A stretch of 64,000 bases of DNA from Cocos nucifera (GCA_006176705.1 QRFJ01005047.1:87856-151855); one strand, 5' to 3'; counted from the first letter of the stretch, positions 1 to 12,364 are shown. Notes: generated by a model not told the origin, from the letters alone. Numbers and translations: made by a program.

Positions 1-589
1 AATAATCTATTTTCAATTAATCTAAATAATTCTTTCATCTGCAACATAGGCATTTCAATCTCAATTTTTTATCTTGCTAAAGTAAATATCATTACTTAAC
101 TCAACATCTCATATAATCAGACTCAAGCATTCAACTATTAAATCATCCTTTATACATGCCTTTTTAGAACGAAGTATAACATATATACATAACAATTTCT
201 GATTTAACTAACTCAGCTGAATAATACTTTTCAAAATACATCTCTTTTATAAACTAATATTATCAAAAATACTTTCTCCACTAGATGTACTGATACACAA
301 GCTAGAACATATCTCTAAACCCAGCTATTCTCAAAACTACAAATGAAAAGAGTGAGGGGTGAGACTTGGGAAAGTCTCAGTGAGTTTGTATCCAACTATC
401 AATGAGTAAAAATGGGATCACTATAATACTTATAAAACTATGCATAACTTGTTATTAATAAGCTTTCAAATATAAATGTACTAATATAAATAAATCATAT
501 ATTAACTTTCTTTCAAAATAAACACATACCTCTGCTTACCATTGATAGTATCACAACAATTTATCACCGTAGGATTTCTTACAAGCAAC
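1..589. other. AT-rich unassigned DNA
   Basis: No reading frame of useful length and no recognisable protein similarity. A short GC-richer patch at about 340-385 contains two near-repeats of an AGTCTCAG-like motif. This is probably part of an old repeat, but I cannot name it. Confidence 0.5.
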
Positions 590-1100
590 TACACCACAAT
601 CATAATCATATCCACCTATGAGCAGTCCCATGATATACTCTTATAGAAAAAATCATATGATAATTATATCCATATATGAGCAGTCTTATGATACACTCTC
701 ATAAGAAAAATTACAACATAATCACATCCATATATGAGCAATCCTATAACACAATCTCATAGAAACAATCACATCATAATCATATATACATATGAGTAGT
801 CCCATGACATACTCTCATAAGAAAAATTACAACATAATCATATTCACATATGTGCAGTCCCATGACACACTCTCATAGAAAAAATCACATCATAATCATA
901 TTCACGTATGAGCAGTCCTATGACACACTCTCAAATAGATAATCAATATCATATTCACAATCACAACCATATCCTCATATGAGCAGTCCCACCGATATAC
1001 TCTTATATGGGTAATCATACCACCATCATAATACACTCTCAACTAAGCAGTCTCTCGACATACTCTTAGATTAGCAGTTCCATCAGATAACACACATGTC
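590..1100. repeat. 58-bp degenerate tandem array
   Basis: The motif ATGAGCAGTCC, with small variants, recurs at about 621, 679, 737, 795, 853 and 911, exactly 58 bases apart. Further copies at about 982, 1046 and 1073 have drifted in spacing. Each unit also carries a CATGACACACTCTCATA-like block and an AATCATAATCATAT-like block. The regular core followed by irregular outer copies is typical of a minisatellite that has stopped homogenising. No coding capacity is seen. Confidence 0.85.
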
Positions 1101-2956
1101 AATAAGCCTCCATGGCATAGAAATAAAGTAAACTATGTAGGAGATGACACCATGATAGATATCACGTTATAACTAATTAAAAATTATCAAAGCCATGCTA
1201 TCAAAACTGTATGCATAATTATTTGCATATGCAGTACACAAAGACTATTTAGAAACCATACTTTTATCTATGCTTGTCTACAAATATGTAAACTATGAAA
1301 TACTAAGAAACTACCATGCTTTCCAAATACACCTTTTACATAGCAAAATACTTTGAAAACACCATTTATAGATGGAAATGTACTCACCTTAATTGGTAAT
1401 TGAAATATTTTGCTTTCTTGCTTAGCCCAAAGCACTCTTTGAATTCCCTTTTCCTTTCCTATCGATTTGATATACGTTGACTAACATAGTTGCACACCAT
1501 TCACATCTAGAATTAAGCATGTTTTGTTTGTAGTTTGACTTCTTAAACCATTTTAGCTTTCATTTTTATTTCATGCTGGTTACCTTGCTTAAGGTTAATT
1601 AGACTTTTTAACATAGATCAACAATTAAATCAATCTATTTTTTTCTTTCTAGGGTTAGGTAATTCTTAGTACTAACCCAAGGATTTTTGATAAATCAACT
1701 CATGTTTATTCCATCATCTATTCCAAAATCTAGTTATCATAATTTTAGTATATTTGCTGAAATAATCAAAATAGATTTATAATTCAAGCTGCTAATCATA
1801 GATTTTGATTTACTAAGCTCCCTCATCTAGTAATAAAGATTGAAGTTTTAATTTAAATCTAGCTTGGAGACTGAAATTCTTACATCAACTGGCTTAATTC
1901 TGCTGCTACAAAACCAGCTTCTCTCTTTTTCTAACAACAACAATCTTTCTTTCCTTCAATCAGTTTACAATAAACTCATTTCTTTTCCAATGGAATTTCA
2001 CTTGATTTCTCATTAAAGAACCTTCCTTCTCTAGCTCTCTTTCCTTCTCTTTCTTCTTTGCTTAACTTTAGAACTTGGAACAACCATAACAAGAACTGAT
2101 TGCTTTTATTTTTGGAAAAAGAATAAACTAGGAAGAACCTTACTATGTGTCATCCCAACAAAAATCCATCTAATTTCCTGCCTAGCAAGTGTTATTTAGA
2201 TGAATTTCCAGCTATTAGTTAATGCCCTCAAGTTTCTCAGTCATTTTCTAAAAAATTATTTTAAAATTATAACTCAAAACCTTCTCGATTAAAACCTGCT
2301 CCTAGAAATTTTTGCGAATAGGATCGATACCATGGAGAAAAAGGGTTGACATCCGAACATAGGTCAGCCCCTAGATCAACTCTTTCATGAAACAGGTCAT
2401 TCCTCAAGTATTTCCATAGGTCGACCCTCACACAAAAGTGTCGACACCTTGTAGGCAAGTGTCGATGCCTCCTTATGCCACCACAAAACTTTCTGCTTAA
2501 TGTTTTTATTTAATTTTACTCTTCATTAATTTTAAAATATAAATATAAATAAAAAATAAGCTCCTATTTGGATTCAATAAAAATATCAAAAAAATTAAAA
2601 TTCTTAAGAATCAGATATCAAAACTTAGGTTCTAGCTCAAATTTTTCGAAATTTGAACTTTTAAAACTTTCCATCTTCAAAACGAAAAGGTTAAAGGGTT
2701 CAAAATTCACTAAAATTCATCTTATGACTCATCAACACTTAAGCATCAATTACCGCCAATTTTGGTCTAAAAAAAAGCTAAATTTTATATAGCTTCCCAT
2801 ACAGATGCTAGCTCTTAGATTTAAAAAAATTTCAGGACTTGAAATGATAGATAGTCAAAATTTATGCTCAAAAAGATCAAATATACCATAAATAGACTAC
2901 AATGCCATACATACCTAAACACAAATCTTTTAATCTATTATTTTGCAGGTTCAAAA
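1101..2956. other. AT-rich unassigned repeat DNA
   Basis: No convincing gene. The 63- and 74-codon open frames here have no recognisable domain and look fortuitous. A patch at about 2330-2470 repeats GTCGAC/GTCGATGCC-type words, as I would expect of old plant LTRs, but I see no primer site or clear LTR ends. It is possibly a remnant of an unidentified retroelement. Confidence 0.4.
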
Positions 2957-3012
2957 TGTTATAGCTCGGGCTGAGATCGAGCTAGCACAAATAATAGTCG
3001 AGCCAGCCCTCT
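2957..3012 (+). repeat. Possible left tip of an LTR split by A1
   Basis: A TGTTATAGCTCGG start lies 56 bases before element A1. The sequence resuming after A1 (14101) ends in CAACA directly before a tRNA-Met primer site at 14664. Joining the two flanks without A1 would give an LTR of about 0.6 kb with TGTT...AACA ends. The pairing is inferred from the ends and the primer site, not from a second LTR copy. Confidence 0.35.
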
Positions 3013-4598
3013 TGATAAGATCATGATATTATCGTTAAGACATCGTGTTTATCAGTTTAAATTTAACTTTTTATTTTTTAAATTAATAAAAAATTATGAA
3101 GAGAGTAGTGAGTCAGATCGAATCCATAGAGAGGCAATGATTTAATTATAAAATCTTTAATTTTTTTTTTTTTTATTTTTTTAAAAGAAAAAAAAGAAGG
3201 GTTTTCAAAAATTAAAGTCAAAAAAAAAATTTATAAATAAAAGTAGAATTTAAATTATGCAAAAATAAATTTGGTACTAAGATCCACTATTTAGATCTTA
3301 GCGGCTACTTACAACAAAACTAAAAAGTAACAAAAAATAATTAATTTAAAAAGCTAGAATTGAAAGGAGCAATAAAACATTCTTTATTAAAATTAAAACT
3401 CAGATACATAATTTAAATATAAGAAATTAAAGAAAAGAAATAAAACTCAAATGCAAAATTTAAATATAAGAAATTAAAGAAAGAGAAAAGAAAACTAGAA
3501 GGAGATTGTAGCGTAGGCAAAGAGATGGCGTAGAAAACTGGATCTTCTTCTCAGCGCTGTAGCTTTGAAGCAATCTTTAACCCTGAGCTTGGCTTCCACC
3601 CTGTACCTTGGCTTTCCTCTCACCAGATCTATTAATTTCTGAAGGCCTAGGGTCCTTTTTATAGAGCTAGGAGTGCTGGAGATTTTTTTCTGGAGGCAAT
3701 GTGGGACTAAGAGCCTTTTTAATCATCAAAATTGGATGCATATTGACCCAGATTAGATTGGATTAAATTTTGGTCATTGATCATGCATTGATGGAGGAAA
3801 TCTAGCCGCTGATCGTGCGTTGGGAGTCTTGATCCCCGTCAGGAGTGTTCTGGATCGTTGGATCATTCCCTGGATCATGCACTGCCATTGGATGGTGATC
3901 TGCATGAAGTCTGAAGTTGAATCAAATTCAAAAATAACCACAGCCATTTAATCTTGATCGCAAGCTACCACAGCCATCCGATCATGCAATTACTATTCTC
4001 ATGGATCGCGTGGACTGGCTGCACCACACACTATAGCCAATCAGCACTCCTATCATCGAGTGAAAAGATAAAAATGCCCTATGAGCCACGATAGATTTTT
4101 TGTGAACCCTTTAAGGGTCTAGGTCCACCATATGTCACATCTTGATTCATCGGTTTCTATTGAACTGGCGGTCCATGCCTGGATCAAGGACTAGCTGATG
4201 GCTTCCATAGTTGAGTCAGCTTGTGTGGCTAGCTTGACGTGCTGGCTTATCGGCTTGGCTCGGTGCATTTGGATGCACCAACTAATATGGCGCGGTGGCT
4301 TGAGTTGGCTGATCTGTATGTTATTTTCATTTAATTTTTTATTTATTTTATTTCTTTAGAAATTCATATCTTCTTCATTTTAGCTTCATTTTGCATGAAA
4401 TTTATTTTATTATGATCAAAAAAATAATCTCTTTCCATTGATTATAAAATTTTATTTTATTATTTTTTAATTAATTTTTAATTAATAAAAATATTAATTT
4501 TTCAAAAATTATATATAAATTAATCATTAATTTTTAAAAATTAATATAAATTAATTAATAAATTAATACTTTTATTGATAAATTTATGATGCTTATCA
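3013..4598 (-). repeat. A1 3' LTR
   Basis: 1586 bases, starting TGATAAGATC and ending GCTTATCA as read on the plus strand. It aligns along its length to 12389-14100. It lacks a 111-base stretch present in the other LTR, at a point where an 8-base ATCAAAAT direct repeat flanks the extra DNA. Confidence 0.9.
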
Positions 4599-4612
4599 TA
4601 CCTCCCAACTTA
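4599..4612 (-). other. A1 polypurine tract
   Basis: Read on the minus strand, AAGTTGGGAGGTA abuts the 3' LTR. It would be the plus-strand DNA synthesis primer for this element. Confidence 0.7.
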
Positions 4613-5739
4613 AGCTTTGCAAGTCCTCGAGTAAAGAAGGAATTTAATTTTGATCAATTACTATATTTCATTGAGATCCTCCTTCATAAGAATAGATCTA
4701 AGATTTAAGATCAAAAGTTTAGACAGTATCACTGACTAAGTATTGAGTTTCAAAAGTAAATTTCATGGTAGATTAATTAGATAAATTTTTTTAGAGTTCA
4801 TCTAAAGATTTTCAGCACTTGGTTTTATGAATACTAACTTAGCATTTGGATGTTGATTTAAAGGACAAACGAATCTTCTTTTATCACCTATTTTGGTTAG
4901 TTTTCTATATACTCCCAAGTTAAGTGCATGAATTAAGGTAGCTTTCACACTGCTCTTTTTTTTTTTATAAAAAAAATTATGTTGAGCATCCTGGCCTTCC
5001 CTTCATCGTTTGATGTGAACTTCTACACTTAACTTAGGTGCAGAGTTCTAGTTTAGGACAATCCACATATAGTCTATGTTTTGCACTTTTTATTTAAGCA
5101 GGTAGCTCTTTCCTTAAATTCAAATTTCTTTAGTTGAGGTATATATAAACCACTAATTTTTAGTGATAATTGAATCTTTAATTAGCCTTATAATCAACAC
5201 CTACTGTGCTTCATTAGTGTGCATGTGCAATTAGAAGTACTGTTAGCCTTTAAATGACCAAAGTAGGCTGCTAATGGTCTGACCAAGTAATCTGCTTCTT
5301 AACTTGCTACCATTATTAGTTAATACGTTCTAACTTTATTACTTTTTCTAGTTTATTTTGCTTAAAATTCTCTTTCCTAAAATATAGTTTATCCAAAAAT
5401 TTTTAAAATAGTTTTAAAGCTTGATTATTACTATTATATATATTTATTCATTATTATTATTTTTATTTTTTTTTATTTTTATTATTTATATATATATATA
5501 TATATATTTTTATCCTCTAACTGAATTGACATTGTCCTCAATGGAGAGAGAAAATAAATAAAAGGATGTAAATTATGTTTATTTATTTAGCATGGGTCTT
5601 GAAGCTTATGATCCTTCTCAAGTTTTTGGGTCCTTCTCCAGCTTGGCCTAAAAAGAAAAGAAACTAAAAAGAATAAATTAAATTTAAGAAGTATTGGGTT
5701 GCCTCCCAACGAGCATTAAGTTTATTATCTTCAACTAGA
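4613..5739 (-). other. A1 region between integrase and 3' LTR
   Basis: Noncoding on both strands as far as I can see. A low-complexity (TA)n and (TTA)n tract lies at about 5420-5510. Other Athila elements may carry an envelope-like ORF in this interval. It is absent here and the interval is only about 1.1 kb. Confidence 0.6.
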
Positions 5740-7214
5740 CAAAATGCAGTTTAGTTCATTGTGGTTCTATTAATTGTACTTGGTCAATATTTTGATTTAA
5801 TGATATTCCTTCGATATATGGTTTAAGCCTGTTGCCATTTACCTTAAAGAAATTTTTAGTCCTAGGATCATAGAGTTTGATTGCACCATGTGGGAATACG
5901 TGATTAACTATGTAAGGTCCATCCCATCTAGATTTTAATTTTTCAGGAAATAATCGAAGCCTTGAGTTAAATAACTAGACTTGTTAATTTGGTTCATGAT
6001 TTTTCTTGAAATGTGTTTATCGTGGAAGACTTTCATTTTCTCTTTATAGATTTTTGAATTTTCATAAGCTTCTTGCCATAATTCATCTAATTCACTCAAT
6101 TATAACATTCGATTGGAACCATCTTGATTAAAATTCAATTATTTTATTGCCCAATGTGCTTTATGTTCAAGTTCTATCGGAAGGTGACATGCTTTTCCAT
6201 AGATTAATCTATAGGGAGACATTCCAATAGAGGTTTTATAAGCTATCCTATAGGCCCATAATGCATCATCTAATTGATCTGACCAATCTTTTCGATCAAG
6301 CCTAATAGTATTTTGTAAGATATTTTTAATTTTTCTATTAGATACTTCTTCTTGGCCACTTGTTTGCAGATGGTATGGTGTAGCTATTTTATGTGTCACC
6401 CCATATTTTTGTAATAAAGTTTGAAATTGATGGTTTGTAAAATGGATACCTCCGTCGCTAATGATAGCACGTGAAAATCTGAACCTAGAAAAGATATTCT
6501 TCTGAATAAATTTTAAGACTACTTTATGATCATTGGTTTGTGTTGCTATTGCTTCAATCCATTTAAAAACATAATCGACAACTACCAAAATATATTCAAA
6601 TCCATTGGAAGGTGGAAAAGATCCCATAAAATCAATTCCCCATACATCAAAAATTTTTACTACTAAGATGGGGTTTAAAGGCATCATGTCTTTCTTTGAA
6701 ATATTTCCTAAGGCTTGACACTTAAGACACTCCTAAATAAAAGTATGGGCATCCTTAAATAATGTTGGCTAATAAAAATCACTCTGTAATACTTTGGCTG
6801 TAGTTTTTCATCCAGAAAAATGTCCTCCGCAAGCAAGGGTATGACAGAATTGTAAGATAAATGTTCAGATTCAGGAACACATCTATGAATGATTTGATCA
6901 GCATAAATTCTAAAAAGCTCAGGATCTTTCTAAAAATAATATTTAATTTGAGCAAAGAATCGATCCTTCTCATTCTTAGATCAGCCATTAGGAATTTGTC
7001 CTATGACTAAGTAATTGAGAATATCTACAAACCAAGGGGCCTTTGTATGTGAAACTATTAACAATTGTTCATCTGAAAAAGATTCTCTGATTGATATAGG
7101 TTCACTATCTTTAACTAGGATCCTAGACAGATAGTCTACTACAACATTTTTAGATCCCTTCTTATCTCAAATTTCAATATCAAATTCTTGTAGTAGTATG
7201 ATCCATCTAATTAA
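5740..7214 (-). pseudogene. A1 integrase, broken
   Basis: The enzyme would insert the element's cDNA into host DNA. The clearest part is 6139-6687 (182 codons). It carries the catalytic-core GIDFMG motif, the second acidic site in the DGGIHF context, and HLQTSGQ leading into the third acidic region. It also has the WAYRIAYKT and GKACHLP blocks typical of Athila integrases. In another frame at about 5760-5960, upstream of the purine tract, the C-terminal WDGPYIV and NGNRLKPY blocks are readable. The zinc-binding N-terminus lies at about 6690-6800 with a stop in it. Several stops and frame changes separate the pieces, so no whole protein is possible. Confidence 0.85.
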
Positions 7215-7817
7215 TCATGGTTTAGCATCTTTCTTTGAGAGTAGATATCTCAAGACTGAATGATCCGAGTAAATTATGATTTTTGATCCTAATAGATATG
7301 ATCTAAACTTTTCTAGGGCAAACACAATGGCTAGCAACTCTTTTTCAGTGGTGGTATAATTCATTTGTGCTTCATTCAGAGTTCTACTGGCATAATAGAT
7401 CACTACAGGATATTTGTTTACCCTTTGGCCTAGGACAGCTCCTATGGCAAAGTCTGAGGCATCGCACATAATTTCAAAAGGTAGTGACCAGTTAGGAGGT
7501 TGTATGATTGGAGCTTTGGTCACAGCTTCTCTTAAGATTTCATAAGCTTTAAGATAATTTTCATCAAAGTTAAAAGAAACATCCTTAGCGAGCAGATTAC
7601 ACAAAGGACGAGAAATTTTAGAGAAGTCTTTGATGAAGCGATGATAGAATCCTACATGGCCAAGAAAAGATCGAATTTGTTTGACAGAAGTGGGAGGAGG
7701 AAGTTTAGAAATTAGTTCAACTTTAGCTTTATCTACCTCAATCCCTTTCTTAGATACTATATGTCCTAAAATGATCCCCTCTTGAACCATGAAGTGGCTC
7801 TTTTCCCAGCTTAACAC
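7215..7817 (-). CDS. A1 reverse transcriptase thumb and RNase H
   Basis: A 200-codon open segment. Residues 1-90 hold the end of the reverse transcriptase, with a LGHIVSKKGI block and an IRSFLGHVGFYHRFI block. RNase H follows, with the CDASDFAIGAVLGQ motif giving the first catalytic Asp (about residue 118), then TEKELLAIVFA with the Glu and YSDHSVLRYL with a further Asp. It degrades the RNA template during reverse transcription. The upstream stop has the form expected of a CGA to TGA change. The annotated start is just the first Met after that stop, not a genuine initiation site. Confidence 0.85.
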   Translation of the reverse strand: MLSWEKSHFMVQEGIILGHIVSKKGIEVDKAKVELISKLPPPTSVKQIRSFLGHVGFYHRFIKDFSKISRPLCNLLAKDVSFNFDENYLKAYEILREAVTKAPIIQPPNWSLPFEIMCDASDFAIGAVLGQRVNKYPVVIYYASRTLNEAQMNYTTTEKELLAIVFALEKFRSYLLGSKIIIYSDHSVLRYLLSKKDAKP

Positions 7818-8945
7818 TAGATTAGCCTCAATACATCATTTTAATATTTTTTTCAAATTGTTGAGGCAACTCTCAAAAGATTCTCCAAAGACTGAAAAGT
7901 CATCCATGAATATTTCTAAGAAATCTCCTATCATGTCTGAAAATATTGACATCATGCACCTTTGAAAAGTCGCAGGTGCATTACATAATCCGAATGGCAT
8001 TCTATGGAAAGCAAAGGTTCCATAGGGACATGTAAAGGTGGTCTTTTCCTGATCTCCTTGGATAGATTGCTACCTGATTGTATCCTGAGTATCCATCTAA
8101 AAAGCAAAAATATTGTTGGCCTGCTAGTCTTTCTAGGATTTGATCGATAAAGGGTAAGAAAAAGTGATCTTTTTGGGTGGTTGTATTGAGTTTTCTATAA
8201 TCTATACAGACATGCCACCCAGTGGAAAAGTCATGTTGGTACTAAGTTTTCCATGTTCAGTGCGGACAACCATGAGTCTAGATTTCTTTGGAACAACTTG
8301 TGTGGGACTCACCCAGTGGCTGTCAGAGATAGGATAAATAATTCCAGCATCTAACCATTTAATTACCTCTTTCTTGACTACTTCTTGCATGTTAGGGTTA
8401 AGCCATCTTTGCATCTCTCGAGTTGGTTTGGCATTATCTTCTATATAGATATGGTGCATGCATATTGATGGACTAATTCCTTTTAAATCAGCGACGGTCC
8501 AACCTATGGCCTCCTTATATGTTTTTAGAATATTTACCAATTGGTTTTCCTGTTCAGTAGTTAAGTTGGAAGCAATTATTATCGGTAGGATTTTCTTTGA
8601 TCCTAAAAATACATACTTAAGTGATTCAGGTAAAGGTTTTAGTTCAAGTTGTGGTGGGGCCTGAATTGAAGGACGTAATGGTTCAATTTTTCGCTCGGGT
8701 AAGGGCTCAACTTTCACTGACCAAGGTAATGAATGTGATGGTTGAGGTGAATTAAGCAGGGCATTTACTTCCTGGGTTTGAGTTTCTTCAGTGGGTTCAT
8801 CATCTTGCAGTAAATCTAAGGAGGAATTAGATTCAACTATTTCATCTACCTGATTGATTACAAAGCAGTCTTCCTCCTCTTGAGTGTACTTTGGGGTATT
8901 AAAAATATTAATTCTTACTTTTTGATTTCCAAAAGAAATGTCCAT
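7818..8945 (-). pseudogene. A1 reverse transcriptase, frameshifted
   Basis: The open part 8202-8945 (247 codons) holds the N-terminal connector and the first palm blocks, including AIGWTVADLKGISP and GIIYPISDSHWVSP. After it the family blocks GYSGYNQ, PFGLCNAPATFQRCM and the active-site FMDDFSVFG are all present between about 8110 and 7870, but in more than one frame. I place one frameshift near 8075 and an in-frame TGA near 7820. The catalytic Asp pair is kept, so the enzyme was lost by indel and stop rather than by active-site change. Confidence 0.85.
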
Positions 8946-8950
8946 AGCTC

Positions 8951-9481
8951 CTATCTTACAGTTGATATTGGCATTGGCAGTTCGCTAAGAATGGACGTCC
9001 TAAAATTATGGGATTTCTGGTTCAGCTCTTGGGATGGTTCCATGTCAAGTATGAGAAAGTCTACTGGAAAATAACATTTGTCTACTCTAACTAGAACATC
9101 CTCAATCAAACCATGCGGTGTTTTTATAGATCTATCAGCTAATTGCAAAATAACTGATGTGGGTTTTAATTCTCCAATCCCAAATTTTTCATAAACCGAG
9201 GTTGGAAGTAGGTTCACACTAGCTCCTAAGTCTAGTAATGCTCGGTTAAAGGTTATACCTCCTATAACACATGAAATTAAGGGTGCACCAGGATCTTTCA
9301 TCTTTTGAGGTATTGGATTTAACAGGACCGCACTTACATCCTCAGATAGCATAACTCTTTTGGTGGTTCGTGGCTCACGCTTTTGGGTGCAGAGTTCTTT
9401 AAGAAATTTAGCATAGGCTGGGACATGCTGAATTGCATCGAGGAGGGGTAAATTAATATGAACTTGTTTAAATAGTTCCAT
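8951..9481 (-). CDS. A1 aspartic protease region
   Basis: A 176-codon segment. Residues 1-75 are the linker from gag (LFKQVHINLPLLDAIQ). The protease follows, with ALLDLGASVNLLP as the active-site Asp motif near residue 82 and VDFLILDME as the later conserved strand. It would cut the Gag-Pol polyprotein inside the particle. DLGAS rather than DTGA/DSGA is normal for Athila. A small frame change near 8950 separates it from the reverse transcriptase. Confidence 0.85.
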   Translation of the reverse strand: MELFKQVHINLPLLDAIQHVPAYAKFLKELCTQKREPRTTKRVMLSEDVSAVLLNPIPQKMKDPGAPLISCVIGGITFNRALLDLGASVNLLPTSVYEKFGIGELKPTSVILQLADRSIKTPHGLIEDVLVRVDKCYFPVDFLILDMEPSQELNQKSHNFRTSILSELPMPISTVR

Positions 9482-10185
9482 TAGCTCCTTGTTGCGTGCT
9501 TCTTGCTTTTTACGAGAAGAGCCTGCTTCTAAGGCCGAAGGGAATGGGGCTTTGGGTTTATAGGTCTCAGGTAAATCATCTGTTCTCTTCTTTTCTTTAT
9601 CTATTTTATCAGTACCAATTCTAAGCTCAGGTTCTTCTATATGATTAGTTTTAGTACTAACCTCTTCTTCAAATTTTGGCTAACATCAGTATTAGCCTCT
9701 ATCACCTGGTCTTGGTATGGGTCCTTAAGAATCCTACCACTTCTAAGTTCAGATATTGCTTTAGCATTTTCTAATTGGGGATTCTTAGGTGGAATGTTAG
9801 ATGGATGAGTAAATCCAGGTGGTTGATAGACATTGGATGGATTATTTTTAGGATTTGCAATTGGTTGGCTTGGTAATTGACCTGGTTCTCTCCTCATGCT
9901 AGACTCAGCTAATTATCCTATTTGAGCTTCTAGCCTAGCAATTGATTGCTGTTGGGTCAGAATTGATTGTTGTTGGCTTAGAATCAATTGTTGAAGTTGA
10001 TTGAATTTATCATCGGCTAGATTGGTCTGTTGATGAGGAGGTGGGTATGAGGGCTGATTATAATGCAGTGGTTGAGAAGACTGACTAGGTTGTCCCTTAT
10101 TATAGGCATAGTTCTGGTACTGGGGCCTATTTTGATAATTTTGAACTGGTGGGATTTGGGTCTGAGCCTGAGTTTGTTGTGGTTT
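9482..10185 (-). pseudogene. A1 Gag C-terminus and linker
   Basis: Gln-, Asn- and Pro-rich disordered sequence between the zinc knuckle and the protease, in fragments at 10017-10244 and 9637-9897. It contains a SELRSGRILKDPY stretch of the kind found ahead of Athila proteases. Frame changes near 10190, 10000 and 9640 break it. Confidence 0.7.
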
Positions 10186-11304
10186 TCAAGAGAAATTAGG
10201 ATGGTTTCTCCAACCAGGATTATATGAATTTGAATATGGGTCATTAAGTGGTTTGGAGTAACCTTGAGCAGCTTGGACTTGTTCTTGGATAAGAGGTGGT
10301 AATTGTGCAGCCGTGGGACATTCGCTTACATGATGTGTTGGACTAGCACAAATAGAGCAAATCTCCTGATAATTAGAAGCTGGTGTGTATTGTGCAGGAG
10401 ATTGTTGACCTAGATTTAGGAATTGATCTAATTTCTGGGCAATAAGATCGACTTTATCTAATTTTTGTGCTATTATGTTCAAGTCTGTCTTAGAATTAAG
10501 TTCTGGAGTTTTGATCTCATAAATTCCTGCCCATTTTTGTTGAGAAATTGATCTTTCATAAGAGGATAATGAAGCATGGTTAATAGAGTTTTCACTTAAG
10601 GTTTCAAACAAGGTATAAGCTTCATCCTCACTTTTGCTCATGAATGCACCTCCACAGGATGCATCAACCATCTGCTTATATTGATCTCCTAAACCTTCAT
10701 AGAAAGCTTGTACAATTTGCCACTTAGATAGACCATGGTGTGGGCATTTTCTAAGAAGTTCCTTAAGTCTTTCCCATGATTCATGAATTTGTTCCCCTGG
10801 AAGCTGAGCAAATCCTGTGATGGCTCGCCTCATAGTATTGGTTCGTCCTATGGGATAAAATTTCTTAAGGAATTCATGTTGCATCTCTGCCCATGTTTGA
10901 ATTGTTCTTCCTAATGTGCCAAGCCAGTACTTGGCTTTATCTTTTAATGAGAAAGGGAACAAGGTCAGTCTAAGGGCATCATCAGAAAAATTCTGAATTT
11001 TTACCGTAGAGCAGATTTCTAAGAATTCATCCAGATGTTTGTAAGGGTCTTCATTGGTGTTCCCATAAAAAGATGGGAGCATCTGGATTGTGGTCGACTT
11101 GATCTCATAGTGGCTAGCAGGGATATCAGGTAAGTGGATGCAAGTCGATGGGTTGTAGGTGGAAGGAATAAAGTATTCCTTCATCTGCCTAGGTGGTTCT
11201 TCATGATTTTCAGCCATTTGATTATCTGGTCTTATATGAATTAGTCTTTCAATTTCAGGATTTGGTTTAACTAGGTTAGGTAAAAGTGATCTTCTACCGT
11301 GCAT
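10186..11304 (-). CDS. A1 Gag
   Basis: A 372-codon open frame encoding the capsid-type protein that packages element RNA. Residues 60-215 are the retrotransposon gag domain, with blocks such as LPSFYGNTNEDPYKHL, LTLFPFSLKDKAKYWL and FLKKFYPIGRTNTMRR. A CCHC zinc knuckle lies at about residues 316-329 (CSICASPTHHVSEC). The start at 11304 is the first Met of the frame and precedes the conserved domain by about 60 residues, as expected. The frame runs off into a shifted frame near 10190. Confidence 0.9.
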   Translation of the reverse strand: MHGRRSLLPNLVKPNPEIERLIHIRPDNQMAENHEEPPRQMKEYFIPSTYNPSTCIHLPDIPASHYEIKSTTIQMLPSFYGNTNEDPYKHLDEFLEICSTVKIQNFSDDALRLTLFPFSLKDKAKYWLGTLGRTIQTWAEMQHEFLKKFYPIGRTNTMRRAITGFAQLPGEQIHESWERLKELLRKCPHHGLSKWQIVQAFYEGLGDQYKQMVDASCGGAFMSKSEDEAYTLFETLSENSINHASLSSYERSISQQKWAGIYEIKTPELNSKTDLNIIAQKLDKVDLIAQKLDQFLNLGQQSPAQYTPASNYQEICSICASPTHHVSECPTAAQLPPLIQEQVQAAQGYSKPLNDPYSNSYNPGWRNHPNFS

Positions 11305-12364
11305 GTACTAGTGCAACTTGATATATGGTTCAAGATATATATATTATTATTTTTTATTATTATTATTATTATTATTTTTAAGAAAAGAGGAGAGAAAGAA
11401 AGAAGAGGGTTCTAAAAAAGATCCTAAGGAGTCTTAAATCTAGAGATGATAGAGAGAAGAGTTAATTTGTGGTTTATGTTTGATGTTATTTAGCAAACAA
11501 GTTAGGCAATCAATCCTGACTAAGGGTTGTCCTTAGGATCTAGATAGCTCCTAACTACCAAGATCACCTTCGAGCCCTCCAAGTAGAGGATTCAGCCAAT
11601 CAACTAGCCAGGTAAGTGTAAGGTTGGTGGAAGTCCCTGCATTGCTTGCCTTAGACACCAATTGTGCTTGGCCAGGTAAGCGAATGGAACCAATTAAGTA
11701 ACCATCTTCCTTTGGGCCCTAGTCATCCCTGAACCACTTTTCTAGACACCAGTCAAATTGATTAACCCTAACTTGGTTCAACTCTTAGGGTTTCTTATCC
11801 TATTGAGCTCGAATATCCTTAAGGGTTGATGTCTAATTGATTTTAAGAGTTAAGGTTTGGGTTAATGCAGGATGCTGGTTGGTTGTTTGTGGGCCAAGGA
11901 AGGATGATCAAATCTCTACCTTATCTTGTTTAATGGGTTGTGCCCTTAATTTGGTTTAATATGAATATGCAAAAAAAAATTTTCAATCAAAGAGTTCTAT
12001 GCAATTTAAACTAGATGCATGCAACTAATTGAATTCTAAAAGGCTTATCTTGCCTCCAGCAATTCTCAAAAAAATAAAAATAAAAATAAAACTATAATTA
12101 GGATTTCTAATCTTGTGATTAGATTTTTAATTAGGTTTAAGTAGGTAATTTTTAGTTAATTTAAAAATAAAATAAATATTAAAAATAAGGAAAGAGATTT
12201 AGGGTTTAGGAATGATCTCACCAAATAGGATTGAGAGTTTTGTTCGTGCCCTAATCTTCTTTATTCTTTTCTTCTTTTTTATTTTTTTCTACAAAATAAA
12301 TAAGAAAAGTAATTAGTAGGCAATAAAAAAATCAAAGAAATAAGAAAAATTTAATTTTTATGCC
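11305..12364 (-). other. A1 untranslated leader
   Basis: About 1 kb between the primer site and gag. It has a (TTA)n tract at about 11340-11380. Two GGTGTCTA-type words (minus strand) lie at about 11651-11661 and 11742-11752, each followed about 30-75 bases on by CTTACCTGGC. This pattern also occurs in the A2 and copia leaders (see findings). Confidence 0.65.

Noticed and set aside
590..1100. Regular repeats that could suggest a CRISPR array
   Set aside because: There is no repeat-spacer alternation, units are contiguous and degenerate, no cas-like genes are present, and the context is plant retrotransposons.
2568..2792. A 74-codon frame in AT-rich DNA
   Set aside because: Composition is Lys/Leu/Ser-rich as expected of random AT-rich sequence, with no domain or neighbouring gene signal.
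5480..5510. (TA)n run as a promoter or origin
   Set aside because: A simple AT microsatellite in the noncoding tail of A1 with no supporting signals.
4613..5739. Envelope-like ORF expected in some Athila elements
   Set aside because: No open frame of useful length and no membrane-spanning pattern on either strand.
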